A stretch of 37,091 nt of DNA from an uncultured Actinomycetes bacterium (GTDB lineage: Bacteria > Actinomycetota > Coriobacteriia > Coriobacteriales > Atopobiaceae): contig ONMP01000006.1 in assembly GCA_900318935.1 (NCBI GenBank), positions 1 through 37,091 on the forward strand, given 5' to 3'. Under the pieces are notes generated by a model, which was not told the DNA's origin, did not search any database, and saw only the letters and a program-made list of their open reading frames with translations. Shown here one piece after another: positions 1-7,313 of the stretch (position 1 is the first letter of the stretch; every line of letters starts with the position of its first letter). The position numbers and the translations under genes were made by a program.

Positions 1-40
1 AGTGTAGGAGCGCGAGAGTGGCGCGATGGCCATTTTTGTT

Positions 41-83
41 TGACCAGGATTGGCTAAATATGTCTGACCATTTGGGGCTAAAT
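41..83. repeat. Pair of 19-bp direct repeats, possible IS21-type element end
   Basis: Two 19-bp units lie at 41-59 and 65-83, spaced 24 bp start to start. Both begin TGACCA, diverge over about four bases, and end GGCTAAAT. Read on the minus strand they give the ATTTAGCC...TGGTCA pattern. Tandem blocks of this kind near a terminus are typical of IS21-family elements, whose transposase binds multiple end repeats. No transposase gene is visible inside the window and the outer terminus is not seen, so the IS assignment is inference. The repeats themselves are read directly. Confidence 0.4.
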
Positions 84-295
84 TAAACCGACGCTAACAC
101 CAAACTTCTTCGCCATGCTCCCGTGGCAGCCGTAGACCCCCAGATGATGACACGTCTTCTGCAGATACCCGCCTAGCACATGTATCGTACTTGAGCCTTG
201 CGCCTGGTTCATGGCGTATACCTACCGAGCACCATCTTTGGCAAGCGTGAGCAGCAGGTCCGTCCCCGTGGTCAGCACGGGCGACCAGATGGAGC
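84..295. other. Intergenic stretch without a convincing gene
   Basis: About 210 bases between the direct repeats at the left edge and the terminator of the clostripain-like gene. The only open frames here are short (67 aa on the minus strand) or run antisense into the neighbouring gene, and none starts behind a good ribosome binding site or resembles a known family. It may be residue of a past insertion, given the IS21-like repeats next to it. Confidence 0.5.
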
Positions 296-354
296 AAAAA
301 ACGACAACGGGGACGTTGGGTGTTGTCACACGACCCGTTGTCAGCCCGTTGTCG
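296..354 (-). terminator. Probable rho-independent terminator of the clostripain-like gene
   Basis: A 10-bp perfect inverted repeat, CGACAACGGG at 302-311 and CCCGTTGTCG at 345-354, brackets a 33-base loop. On the minus strand it is followed directly by a run of six T (296-301). A second CCCGTTGTC copy at 334-342 offers an alternative, shorter stem with the same left arm. It lies just past the stop codon at 404 of the minus-strand peptidase gene, which fits termination of that transcript. Confidence 0.7.
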
Positions 355-403
355 CGAACGTTGCGATAGAATTCGAAACTGTTCCTCGTTATGTAGATCG
401 TCC

Positions 404-3307
404 TCAGAATTCGCGTTCTCGCTTCTTCACGATCGCCGCCGCAATTGTTCCGCTTGACGCTAGCAGGAGCAAAAGCAAACGATTCGGATTTGTGTGGTCC
501 CCCGTTCCCGGTAATTTGCTCGAGTTCGATTCTGATTGGGCATTCCTTGCTGAACTGCTGGAGACTGGAGTGCTCGACACGCTCGACACGCTCTTGTTGC
601 CTGTCCTTGAACTACCGGAGCTACTGGGCTTATCGCTGCCGCCGGGGGTGTCGCCGCCGGGGGTGTCGTCACCGCCAGGATTCTCCCCGCCGCCAGGAGT
701 GTCGTCATCACCACTGGAGTCGTTCTCCTTCCATTGGGCCGTAAACGCATGGTCGCTGTCTGCAAGGTACTTGTCTCCCGGTTGATATTCGGATCCCTCC
801 CAGCACACGAAGGTGTATCCGTCCCGCGTCGGGGCATCGATGATGTCGAACTCGGTTTCTAGCCCAGCTTCGTATTCCCTGACGTCGCTTCCACCGTCGG
901 TCCACGTCCCGCCGTTCGGGTCGAAGCTCAGTTCCGGCTTGACCTCATGCTGGACATCGTACATGTCGGAGATGGCGAGCTTGACCTCGACGTCGTTTAT
1001 GCCCAAATTCGAGCAGCTGTCCTTCACGAGCTTGGCGTTCGTCCCTTCCAGCATGAACGTGTCTATGGGTGTCGCAGTTCCAAGGCTCGGATCATTGCAA
1101 AGGGCCACCGTCACCATTCCCTCGAACGTGTCGAGGGAGATTGGTATCGTGTTGCCGTAGATATAGATGCTGCTCGCATTCCCGTTAGCATCGAATATCA
1201 GCTCCCCTGTGCCCATCGGCTTGCCATCCATAGAAAGGAAGCTGGCGTAAACGGAGTGATCCGACGCATCGGATGCCAGATGCACGACGCCCTCCGCATC
1301 CTGTACTGCATACCATTGCCCGTCGAATTTCGGAATCAGATAGGAAGAGTCAGTGGCGCTCATGTAATTATCTGCAGACTCCCCCTCTGCGCCGCCGAGC
1401 GTCCGGGTGCCGTAGAACGTCCTTACTGGCTTGCCGAAAACCTCGTCCTCCCTGTTGGCCGTCACCGTGAGCACCGGAACGTCGATGACCCGCTTGGGCG
1501 TGTCCGTTACGTCAATGCGGTAGTAATCCGTCCCGTCCCTGGATTCTGTCGTGAGGGAGACCTTGTCGTGATTCAAGACCTCCTTGCGCTGGATGTCTAT
1601 GATCCCGCCCAGCCATGCCTCGACGTCCCTGTCGCTGGCCTCGAACGCCTTCGAGATGTATTCCCATCCCTTCTTGACGTTGTTTTCGGACTTTTGAGAC
1701 TTGAGGTAATCGAGGACCTTGTCGTAGTCGATTTCGTCGGGGGCGCATCCGTCTTCTGCGAGGCTCGACACGGCAACGCCGGCGTTGCAGATCAACTCGT
1801 AATCGAGAAGCGCCTGCACGTACGTCTCGAGCAGCTCCCTCACCGCCGAACCCTCCGCGTATGTCCCGGACAGCTCTTCCATCGATTCGATGTAGGAAGC
1901 CACGTCGCACGAGATGTCGCCCTTGGAGGGGTTGGCGAAGGCGAAGATACTCAACCCGCTTGTCGGGGATTTCACGGCCCTAGCCGCTATGCTCCCGTCA
2001 TCGTCTCTGCCGAAGAACGCATACGTTATATTCGACCTCTTCGTGTGCCTCGAATAGACGATGTCCTCGTCATGCAAGATGTTCTGGATCTCGAGAGCCG
2101 ATTGCGTGTAGGCGTTCAGGAATCCTGGTTCCTGCCAGTCGGATTCGTACAAGCCGATCCCGAGCTGCTCCACCACGGTCGCGAAGTCCTGCAGGTTGGC
2201 ATAACCGAAGTGGTAGGCGTCTTTGGGAACGCGAATCTCGTCGTAGAAGCTCCCAGTCGTCGCCTCCGCCCTCATCTGCCGTGCGATTGCCAGCAACTTG
2301 TCCACGGTCCCGCTCTGCTTGAGCTTGTTTATGTCGATCACGCAAAAGATATCCGAAGGGCCTATCGATATCTGGTCGATATGCTCGTCATAGTAATCGG
2401 CGAAAAGATCCACGAGTTTGCGTCCCAAGATCCAGGCATCCATATCGGGGTCAGTTGCGAGGAAATCGAACAGCGCCGTGTAATCGACCGTCGCAAACGG
2501 ATTGACGTCTGCCGACCCGAGGAAATAGTCCGTGTAATCCGCCAAGGCGAGCACCGTTTCGAAATTTCCCATCACGCAACAGTCGAAGTCGATGAAATCG
2601 AACTTGCCCTTGTCCTGCGCGACATCGCTTCCCGAGATCGCCTGCCGGAGCTGAAGCACGGACAGCGTCTCATCTGGGTTTGCGGTGTCGTGGTCATCGT
2701 AGCCATAACCGCGTCCAGGGCCCGAACCATGGTCGTTCAGAATCAGATCGTATTTGCCCGCTGGCGCGATGCCATGGGCGTAGTTGATGAACTGCCGCAA
2801 CGTTTCCGGGTCGCTCATGAGCTCGTCTGCGGACGTGCGGGCATCGGCCCCATCGCCGCTTACGCCGTCGCCATCCAACAGCCTCAAGTAGCCGCCGTCA
2901 TTGGCCCCATAGATTTCCCAGATTTGGTTGAATTCGCTGCTGATCTCGGGTAGCGTACCGGCGTTGCCGTCCTTGTCACGCAGGTAGCTCGCATCCAGAT
3001 GCCATTTGAGTGAGCCGCCTGTCATGACGATGATGCGGAAATCGCTGCGATTGAAGTGCGACGCCATGTATTCCTTGAGCATGGCAGAGCACACGGGATT
3101 GTTCTCCTCGGAGGCGGCGCCGTCCAGGTAGATCATGATGGTGCGGGTGACGTTGCCGGGGTCCGGGTCTTCGCTCGGGAAAGGGTCTCCGTCATCCGCA
3201 AGCGCAACAGACGAAAAGACGCCACTTAGAATCACCGTGGCCATCGTCAGCAAAATGCCAAGAGCAATCAAGAGCCGCTTTGTGAGTGTCGTATTCCCTG
3301 AATTCAT
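404..3307 (-). CDS. LPXTG-anchored clostripain-family (C11) cysteine peptidase
   Basis: Predicted secreted, wall-anchored protease of 967 aa. Residues 1-37 form a signal peptide (KR near the start, long hydrophobic core, cleavage near ALA-DD). The peptidase C11 domain follows: candidate catalytic His193 in the motif NDHGSG and Cys244 in DFDCCVMGNFE match the family's HG and D-x-C-x-MG signatures. Residues about 793-858 resemble an InlB-type Listeria-Bacteroides repeat (NGG...W...Y...F...AQW). A Gly/Pro/Asp then Ser-rich spacer leads to the sorting signal LPGTG at 932-936, a hydrophobic segment and a basic tail KKREREF, so sortase anchoring is expected. Family members cleave after Arg or Lys and are often secreted as zymogens; specificity here is not known. 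The start is an ATG behind a GAGGGGG box. A long open frame antisense to it is a shadow. Confidence 0.9.
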   Translation of the reverse strand: MNSGNTTLTKRLLIALGILLTMATVILSGVFSSVALADDGDPFPSEDPDPGNVTRTIMIYLDGAASEENNPVCSAMLKEYMASHFNRSDFRIIVMTGGSLKWHLDASYLRDKDGNAGTLPEISSEFNQIWEIYGANDGGYLRLLDGDGVSGDGADARTSADELMSDPETLRQFINYAHGIAPAGKYDLILNDHGSGPGRGYGYDDHDTANPDETLSVLQLRQAISGSDVAQDKGKFDFIDFDCCVMGNFETVLALADYTDYFLGSADVNPFATVDYTALFDFLATDPDMDAWILGRKLVDLFADYYDEHIDQISIGPSDIFCVIDINKLKQSGTVDKLLAIARQMRAEATTGSFYDEIRVPKDAYHFGYANLQDFATVVEQLGIGLYESDWQEPGFLNAYTQSALEIQNILHDEDIVYSRHTKRSNITYAFFGRDDDGSIAARAVKSPTSGLSIFAFANPSKGDISCDVASYIESMEELSGTYAEGSAVRELLETYVQALLDYELICNAGVAVSSLAEDGCAPDEIDYDKVLDYLKSQKSENNVKKGWEYISKAFEASDRDVEAWLGGIIDIQRKEVLNHDKVSLTTESRDGTDYYRIDVTDTPKRVIDVPVLTVTANREDEVFGKPVRTFYGTRTLGGAEGESADNYMSATDSSYLIPKFDGQWYAVQDAEGVVHLASDASDHSVYASFLSMDGKPMGTGELIFDANGNASSIYIYGNTIPISLDTFEGMVTVALCNDPSLGTATPIDTFMLEGTNAKLVKDSCSNLGINDVEVKLAISDMYDVQHEVKPELSFDPNGGTWTDGGSDVREYEAGLETEFDIIDAPTRDGYTFVCWEGSEYQPGDKYLADSDHAFTAQWKENDSSGDDDTPGGGENPGGDDTPGGDTPGGSDKPSSSGSSRTGNKSVSSVSSTPVSSSSARNAQSESNSSKLPGTGDHTNPNRLLLLLLASSGTIAAAIVKKREREF

Positions 3308-3373
3308 GAGTGAGCCCCCTCGCGTACGTTTCTATACTCGCTCTGCCGGACGAATCGTTCTCGATTCCAGCAT

Positions 3374-3401
3374 GCGAAGGCCCCGTCGCCGAGGCCTTCG
3401 C
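3374..3401 (-). terminator. Hairpin between membrane protein gene and peptidase gene
   Basis: A 9-bp perfect inverted repeat, GCGAAGGCC at 3374-3382 and GGCCTTCGC at 3393-3401, with a 10-base loop. It sits just after the stop of the 152-aa membrane protein and before the start of the peptidase gene. No T run follows on the minus strand, so it may act as a weak terminator or an mRNA 3' stabiliser. Confidence 0.5.
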
Positions 3402-3403
3402 TT

Positions 3404-3859
3404 CTATGCGTTGTCCCTGATGGTCTTCGCAGCCCAAAAGATGCAAGCGGCAAAGACGATCCCGACAACGCCATCGAGCAGAGACGAGACATTCATGGTT
3501 CCGACAAAGTTCACAATGACGCCGACAACCGAAATGGCAAGATTGATAATCGCGAAGACATAAGCCGACCCAATCTTGCTGAAGTCGTTCGATGCGCGAA
3601 CCGAGAAGATGCCCAATAGCAGGGTGAAGAACCCCGAGGCCAAAAGAACGATGCCCGCAACCAGCACCAAGCCCGTCGCGGTAGTGGCGGTATCCACTTC
3701 TGTCGGGCTCATTCCTCCCGAGGTGGCCATTTCTCCAGCGAGTACCCCGCCGCCCACGATCGACATCGCGCCGAGGATGATTCCAAAGGCACCCAAGATG
3801 ATGCTCAGGATGCCCAGGATCTTCAACGTGCTCTTCGCGTTCTTGATTCTCCCGTCCAT
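3404..3859 (-). CDS. Small integral membrane protein, four predicted helices
   Basis: 151-aa hydrophobic protein of unknown function. A short basic N-terminus (RIKNAKSTLK) is followed by four hydrophobic segments at roughly residues 13-40, 62-86, 100-118 and 126-145. They are rich in Gly, Ile and Val, and the loop between the first two is polar with several Thr. The chosen start is the ATG at 3859, nine bases after a GAGGAG box; a TTG two codons earlier is also open but too close to that box. It sits between the superoxide reductase and the clostripain-like gene on the same strand. No family signature was recognised; a small DUF-type membrane protein is the most that can be said. Confidence 0.75.
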   Translation of the reverse strand: MDGRIKNAKSTLKILGILSIILGAFGIILGAMSIVGGGVLAGEMATSGGMSPTEVDTATTATGLVLVAGIVLLASGFFTLLLGIFSVRASNDFSKIGSAYVFAIINLAISVVGVIVNFVGTMNVSSLLDGVVGIVFAACIFWAAKTIRDNA

Positions 3860-3889
3860 TTCCAAAATCTCCTCGTCCCCTTTGTCCTT

Positions 3890-4270
3890 CTAAGCCTCAG
3901 CCTTCCACAGTCCATGCAGGTTGCAGTAGGCGTACACAGTGGCGTCCGATGCGCCATCGTCGGCGAAGGCCGCGACGGGCTTGTCCCCGGGCGTCAAGAA
4001 GTGAATGTTCAGGTCCGACTCAGTGGCGAGTGCGATCCACTCGATGTAGTGGACATCGAGCATGGGGTGCTCGACCGAACCGACTTGCACGGAGATTTTT
4101 CCGTCCGCGCGGGTAACGGAGGGCACGTGCTTCTCGACGGCAGCGTCCACCGAACCGGCGACGAGCACCTCCATCTGCTCGCCGCAGCACTGCGGTATGC
4201 AGGTTCCCTTCTTTACGAGGGCGACGATGTTGCCACACTTGGCACAACGATAGAACGTAGCTTGAGCCAT
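3890..4270 (-). CDS. Desulfoferrodoxin / superoxide reductase
   Basis: Non-haem iron protein that reduces superoxide to hydrogen peroxide without releasing oxygen, an oxygen-defence enzyme typical of anaerobes. The 126-aa length matches two-domain (class I) desulfoferrodoxins. The N-terminal rubredoxin-like domain has CAKC near residue 9 and a CC pair near residue 28, giving four Cys ligands for one iron. The catalytic domain shows the expected ligands: EKHVP near residue 47, HPMLDVHYIEW near 69, and a C-terminal CNLHGLW. The ATG follows an AAGGAG box. Neighbours on the same strand do not point to a shared pathway. The electron donor is not identifiable here. Confidence 0.93.
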   Translation of the reverse strand: MAQATFYRCAKCGNIVALVKKGTCIPQCCGEQMEVLVAGSVDAAVEKHVPSVTRADGKISVQVGSVEHPMLDVHYIEWIALATESDLNIHFLTPGDKPVAAFADDGASDATVYAYCNLHGLWKAEA

Positions 4271-4339
4271 GACCTTCTCCTTTGTTCGGGCACGATAGCG
4301 TGCGGTGTTTATCTACCATATCACGGAACAAGGGGGGAC

Positions 4340-4376
4340 GGGGACGTTTGTCCTGCGAAGCAGGACAAACGCCCCC
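4340..4376 (-). terminator. Long GC-rich hairpin after MFS transporter gene
   Basis: An almost perfect 17-bp inverted repeat: GGGGACGTTTGTCCTGC at 4340-4356 pairs with 4360-4376 with one mismatch and a 3-base loop. It lies ten bases past the stop of the minus-strand MFS gene and upstream of the superoxide reductase gene. No clear T run follows, so it could be an intrinsic terminator of weak type or a mobile palindrome of the REP kind. Confidence 0.6.
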
Positions 4377-4385
4377 TCCTTTGTC

Positions 4386-5579
4386 CTATTTCCGCAAGCC
4401 CCACAGCATGAGAAGCGTGCCGGCGCATGATGCTACGACACCTACAGTAAGACCTGGCATCACGCCGATGAGTTCAAACATCCAGCCGCCCACGAAGCTT
4501 GCGAGCAGACCACCCACAGTGTTCGCCGTGGCAAAGACGGCTTGGCCTTTGTTTTGGTCCGCGCCAGCCACGTGCTTGTTTGCGAAATACACGATGCCCG
4601 GCGTGATGGCCGCAAAGGAAAGCATCTGAAGTACCATCGCCGCATAGAACAGCGCAACGCTGCCCATGTTGCAGGCCACGAGCACGAGCACATGCTTGAG
4701 GGAATAAAAGACTGCCGCAGCCGCCAGAATCTTCTCGACGCTCAGGCGTTTGAGCAGCAGCGCGAAGCCAAACATCGTGGGCAACTCAACCATGGCCTGG
4801 ATAAAGAGCGCCGTTCCCTGAGTTGACTCCACGACCGCGCCATCGATGAAGGTACCAAGCAATGCACCCATGTAGGTGTTCACAACGTTGTGGCAGAAAT
4901 ACAGCAACACAAGAGCACCGATGACGGACACGAGCGCACGGTAACGTCCAAAGAACTGGAGGATGGATATGGACTCCTCGGTTTTCTTGTTTGCCACGCC
5001 TTTAGCTCCCTGTGCCTCGTGTGGCACGCTGGGCATGAGCATCGTCATACCGACCGTAAAGAGGGATCCCGCCACAACGACTAGCGGCAACGTCGTCGTA
5101 CCGAGGCCCGCCCACAGCTGTCCCACAAGATTCGATCCCACGGCGTAGGCCGCAGACCCAAGTCCTCGACAGAGACCATAGTTTATGGTCCCACCAAAGC
5201 GCTCGTACGCGAACGCCATCCCATTGAGCATCGGCATGCCAATCGACGCGCAAACAAATGCAATCACGACCACGGGAAGGATGACGAAAGAGCCCTCTGG
5301 CAATACGAGCAGTATGCCACCCGCCATTGCGCACAGCAGCATTGACGCGATGATAAAGAGCTTCTGGGTAATCTTTGCCGAGCGGTCCACAATATCGCCC
5401 GCCACAGGCCCGAGGAAGACGCCCGCGAGGCTGACTATCGACATCACGGTCCCGATGGTACCCGTCGCAAACCCGACGTGCGAAAGGTAGTTAAACGCAA
5501 AGCCTATGGAACCGGAAAAGAGCAGCATATAGCCAATGTTTACGAGCGCATACTTCAGGTTGAGGTTCTTTAGGTCCAC
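4386..5579 (-). CDS. Major facilitator superfamily transporter
   Basis: 397-aa polytopic membrane protein with about 12 hydrophobic segments in two halves, the standard MFS layout, and a polar central loop (EAQGAKGVANKKTEES) near residue 195. In the loop after the second helix, GPVAGDIVDRS matches the MFS loop 2-3 pattern (G-x-x-x-D-R). The start is GTG at 5579, eight bases behind GGAAGGG. The general fold is clear, but nothing in the sequence fixes the substrate; sugar, nucleoside or drug efflux roles are all possible. It is downstream of the PrsW-type protease on the same strand with a 48-base gap, so the two may share a transcript. Confidence 0.85.
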   Translation of the reverse strand: MDLKNLNLKYALVNIGYMLLFSGSIGFAFNYLSHVGFATGTIGTVMSIVSLAGVFLGPVAGDIVDRSAKITQKLFIIASMLLCAMAGGILLVLPEGSFVILPVVVIAFVCASIGMPMLNGMAFAYERFGGTINYGLCRGLGSAAYAVGSNLVGQLWAGLGTTTLPLVVVAGSLFTVGMTMLMPSVPHEAQGAKGVANKKTEESISILQFFGRYRALVSVIGALVLLYFCHNVVNTYMGALLGTFIDGAVVESTQGTALFIQAMVELPTMFGFALLLKRLSVEKILAAAAVFYSLKHVLVLVACNMGSVALFYAAMVLQMLSFAAITPGIVYFANKHVAGADQNKGQAVFATANTVGGLLASFVGGWMFELIGVMPGLTVGVVASCAGTLLMLWGLRK

Positions 5580-5627
5580 GATTGCCGCCCTTCCACGTTA
5601 TCTGCCGGCGATTAGCATATTAAACGG

Positions 5628-6311
5628 TCACAGTGGGGCATCCTCGCGAGAGAACTTGTTGACGTGTATTATGGCAAGGACTGTCACGATAACCTCAAAG
5701 ATCAGGAAGACTCCAATGAGCTTGATGCTGATAAGGAAGTCATACGTTCCGTGCAGCAACGTCGGTGCGACGAGTGCCAAGACAAGGTTGGTACCACGCG
5801 CGTTCGCATTGCCCTTGAGGTCCGCGCGCTTTGCGAGGCCATAGAAGTAGCCCATGCATACGCCGTCAATCGCATGTCCCGGCACCGAGAGAAGGGCACG
5901 CGCAATGCCTGTCGATACGCCGCCATCCGCGACGTAGAATATGTTTTCGAGCGTGGCGAAGCCCAACGCAACGAGAACGGCGTAAACCACACCATCAAAC
6001 ATATAGTTGAAGTGCTCTGACTTCCACGTCTGTGATTTGAGAACAAGGTACTTGCCCGCCTCTTCCACAAGCGCTATGCCATAGAAGTTCTCAAGAAATA
6101 CGTAGGGCAGGCTCCCCTCCACAAGAAACTTCCCCAGCATGGCCTCCGCCGCAAGCTCCACCACAATGACGGGTATCGTGACGAGCACGCCAAGACCGAA
6201 GAGCTTGGCAAGTAGCGCGGGCGGTTCTTTCTCTACAGTGTCCTTTCGCCAGATGTACCACACGAGAACAACAGCGGGCAAGACTGCCAGTCGAATCAAA
6301 GAGCTACTCAT
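5628..6311 (-). CDS. PrsW-family intramembrane metalloprotease
   Basis: 227-aa multi-pass membrane protein of the PrsW family (CPBP/Abi-related clan). It shows the three expected motifs: EE in LVEEAGKYLVLKSQ near residue 84, the H-x-x-D motif in GHAIDGVCMGYFYG near residue 145, and HGTYDF near residue 188; these likely bind the catalytic zinc. In Bacillus subtilis PrsW cleaves the anti-sigma factor RsiW, but many homologues have other or unknown targets, and no anti-sigma factor gene is nearby. The start is the ATG at 6311 after GGGAGGT; six upstream in-frame codons are less well placed. Confidence 0.85.
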   Translation of the reverse strand: MSSSLIRLAVLPAVVLVWYIWRKDTVEKEPPALLAKLFGLGVLVTIPVIVVELAAEAMLGKFLVEGSLPYVFLENFYGIALVEEAGKYLVLKSQTWKSEHFNYMFDGVVYAVLVALGFATLENIFYVADGGVSTGIARALLSVPGHAIDGVCMGYFYGLAKRADLKGNANARGTNLVLALVAPTLLHGTYDFLISIKLIGVFLIFEVIVTVLAIIHVNKFSREDAPL

Positions 6312-6334
6312 AAGCCGGTGACCTCCCAAAACAA

Positions 6335-6358
6335 TCTCTGAGACAGAGAATCATTATA
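6335..6358 (-). promoter_or_regulatory. Possible -10 box and palindromic operator upstream of PrsW gene
   Basis: On the minus strand a perfect TATAAT lies at 6353-6358, about 42 bases upstream of the PrsW-type start. A palindrome, TCTCTG-AGA-CAGAGA at 6335-6349, would cover the transcription start. No good -35 box is visible at the usual distance. The palindrome could be an operator, but the binding protein is unknown. Confidence 0.4.
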
Positions 6359-6383
6359 ATAGCGCATATGCGAATGGGTACTA

Positions 6384-6431
6384 ACGGGCAGCCCTCGGCA
6401 CCCTGCTATTTGGGTACCGGGGGCTGCCCGT
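6384..6431 (-). terminator. Hairpin after the lipoprotein reading frame
   Basis: An 11-bp perfect stem, ACGGGCAGCCC at 6384-6394 with GGGCTGCCCGT at 6421-6431. Inside it CGG/CCG and ACCC/GGGT also pair. It lies 33 bases beyond the second stop (6464) of the lipoprotein frame, not beyond the premature TGA at 6797. This supports the view that the gene originally ended at 6464. Confidence 0.6.
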
Positions 6432-6463
6432 CAACACTAGGAGTGCTCGTAATAAGCGTTGCA

Positions 6464-7285
6464 CTACTCCACGTCGAGAACGATGTTGTCACGTGTGCAA
6501 TCGTCAGCTGCTTGTGCGGGAGCCTCTTCCACCACAGGCTCAACATAGGCCTCTTCGTACGATGGCGCGGGCTCGGCATAGTACTCCTCAGCTGCCGGCT
6601 CCGACTGAACATTGTCATCCTCATACGTCGGCTCTTGATACGAATCATTATCATCCGCCGAAGCGGCATCCGTACTGGCATCGTGACTGTTATCAGAAGT
6701 TGTCTTTGCAGTGGATGCATCATCGCCAGAGGAGGCTTCGGCACCTGCGGCCTTCGTACTGCCCTCCACGCCGTCGAGGGCCTTGTACGTCACATATCAG
6801 ACGCCGTTCTCTACCTGGAGCTTGGCCTCGCTCATGGTAGCAAGTGCCACATCCTTAATCTCTATCTCCTTGCCATTAGCGTCGATGAGCTGCAGGTCAT
6901 AGGCGCTTGCATCGTCATCCGCAGCAATGCCCAAGTCGACGCTTGCCCCACTCGGAATGACCTCGTTGTCCTTGAGCTGATTCTTGCCCCACGACGTCGA
7001 CTTGACGTTCTTCATCGCAAACGAGGTGATATCGCTGCCCAAACCGTTTGTGATCTTGACCTTGGTGGCAGTGCTCGACGTATCGCCAATCGCGGTCGCT
7101 GCCGTCGTCTGCGCTGCGGCGGTCTCGGCCGTCGCGTCCTGCGTCGTCGCAGCATCCTCGGTCTTTGCAGATTCCGCCGTCTGAGGCTCCGCCGTCGTGT
7201 CGGTGGCAGGCTCCTGCCCAGAGCAGGCAATAAGTGTCAACGAGAGCATGGCCGCAGTCGTGATGGATACGAACTTCTTGAGCAT
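6464..7285 (-). pseudogene. Lipoprotein gene interrupted by an in-frame TGA
   Basis: Secreted lipoprotein of unknown function. The signal peptide MLKKFVSITTAAMLSL ends in the lipobox LIAC, then comes a Thr/Ala-rich linker and a compact domain (about residues 65-162) starting VKITNGLGSDI. After ENGV the frame hits TGA at 6797-6799, then continues open in the same frame for 110 codons (YVTYKALDGVEGS..., then an acidic Glu/Asp/Tyr-rich tail) to TAG at 6464. A CGA or TGG codon changed to TGA would explain this. The start ATG at 7285 follows AGGAAAGG. The shorter protein ending at 6797 (162 aa) may still be made and anchored. Alternatives are a sequencing error or TGA readthrough; a 6-bp hairpin at 6761-6781 is probably incidental. 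Confidence 0.75.
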
Positions 7286-7313
7286 GGTGCTTCCTTTCCT
7301 TGTCACAGGATTC

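Noticed and set aside
94..297. 67-codon minus-strand frame near the left edge
   Set aside because: No ribosome binding site and no family likeness.
947..2953. 668-codon open frame on the plus strand
   Set aside because: It is fully antisense to the clostripain-like gene, has no family resemblance, and arises from codon bias in GC-rich DNA.
6761..6781. Possible SECIS-like hairpin after the in-frame TGA
   Set aside because: A 6-bp stem (GCCCTC/GAGGGC) sits at a suggestive distance, but the loop lacks recognised features, the stop follows a lipoprotein domain with no redox motif, and such stems are common in GC-rich DNA.
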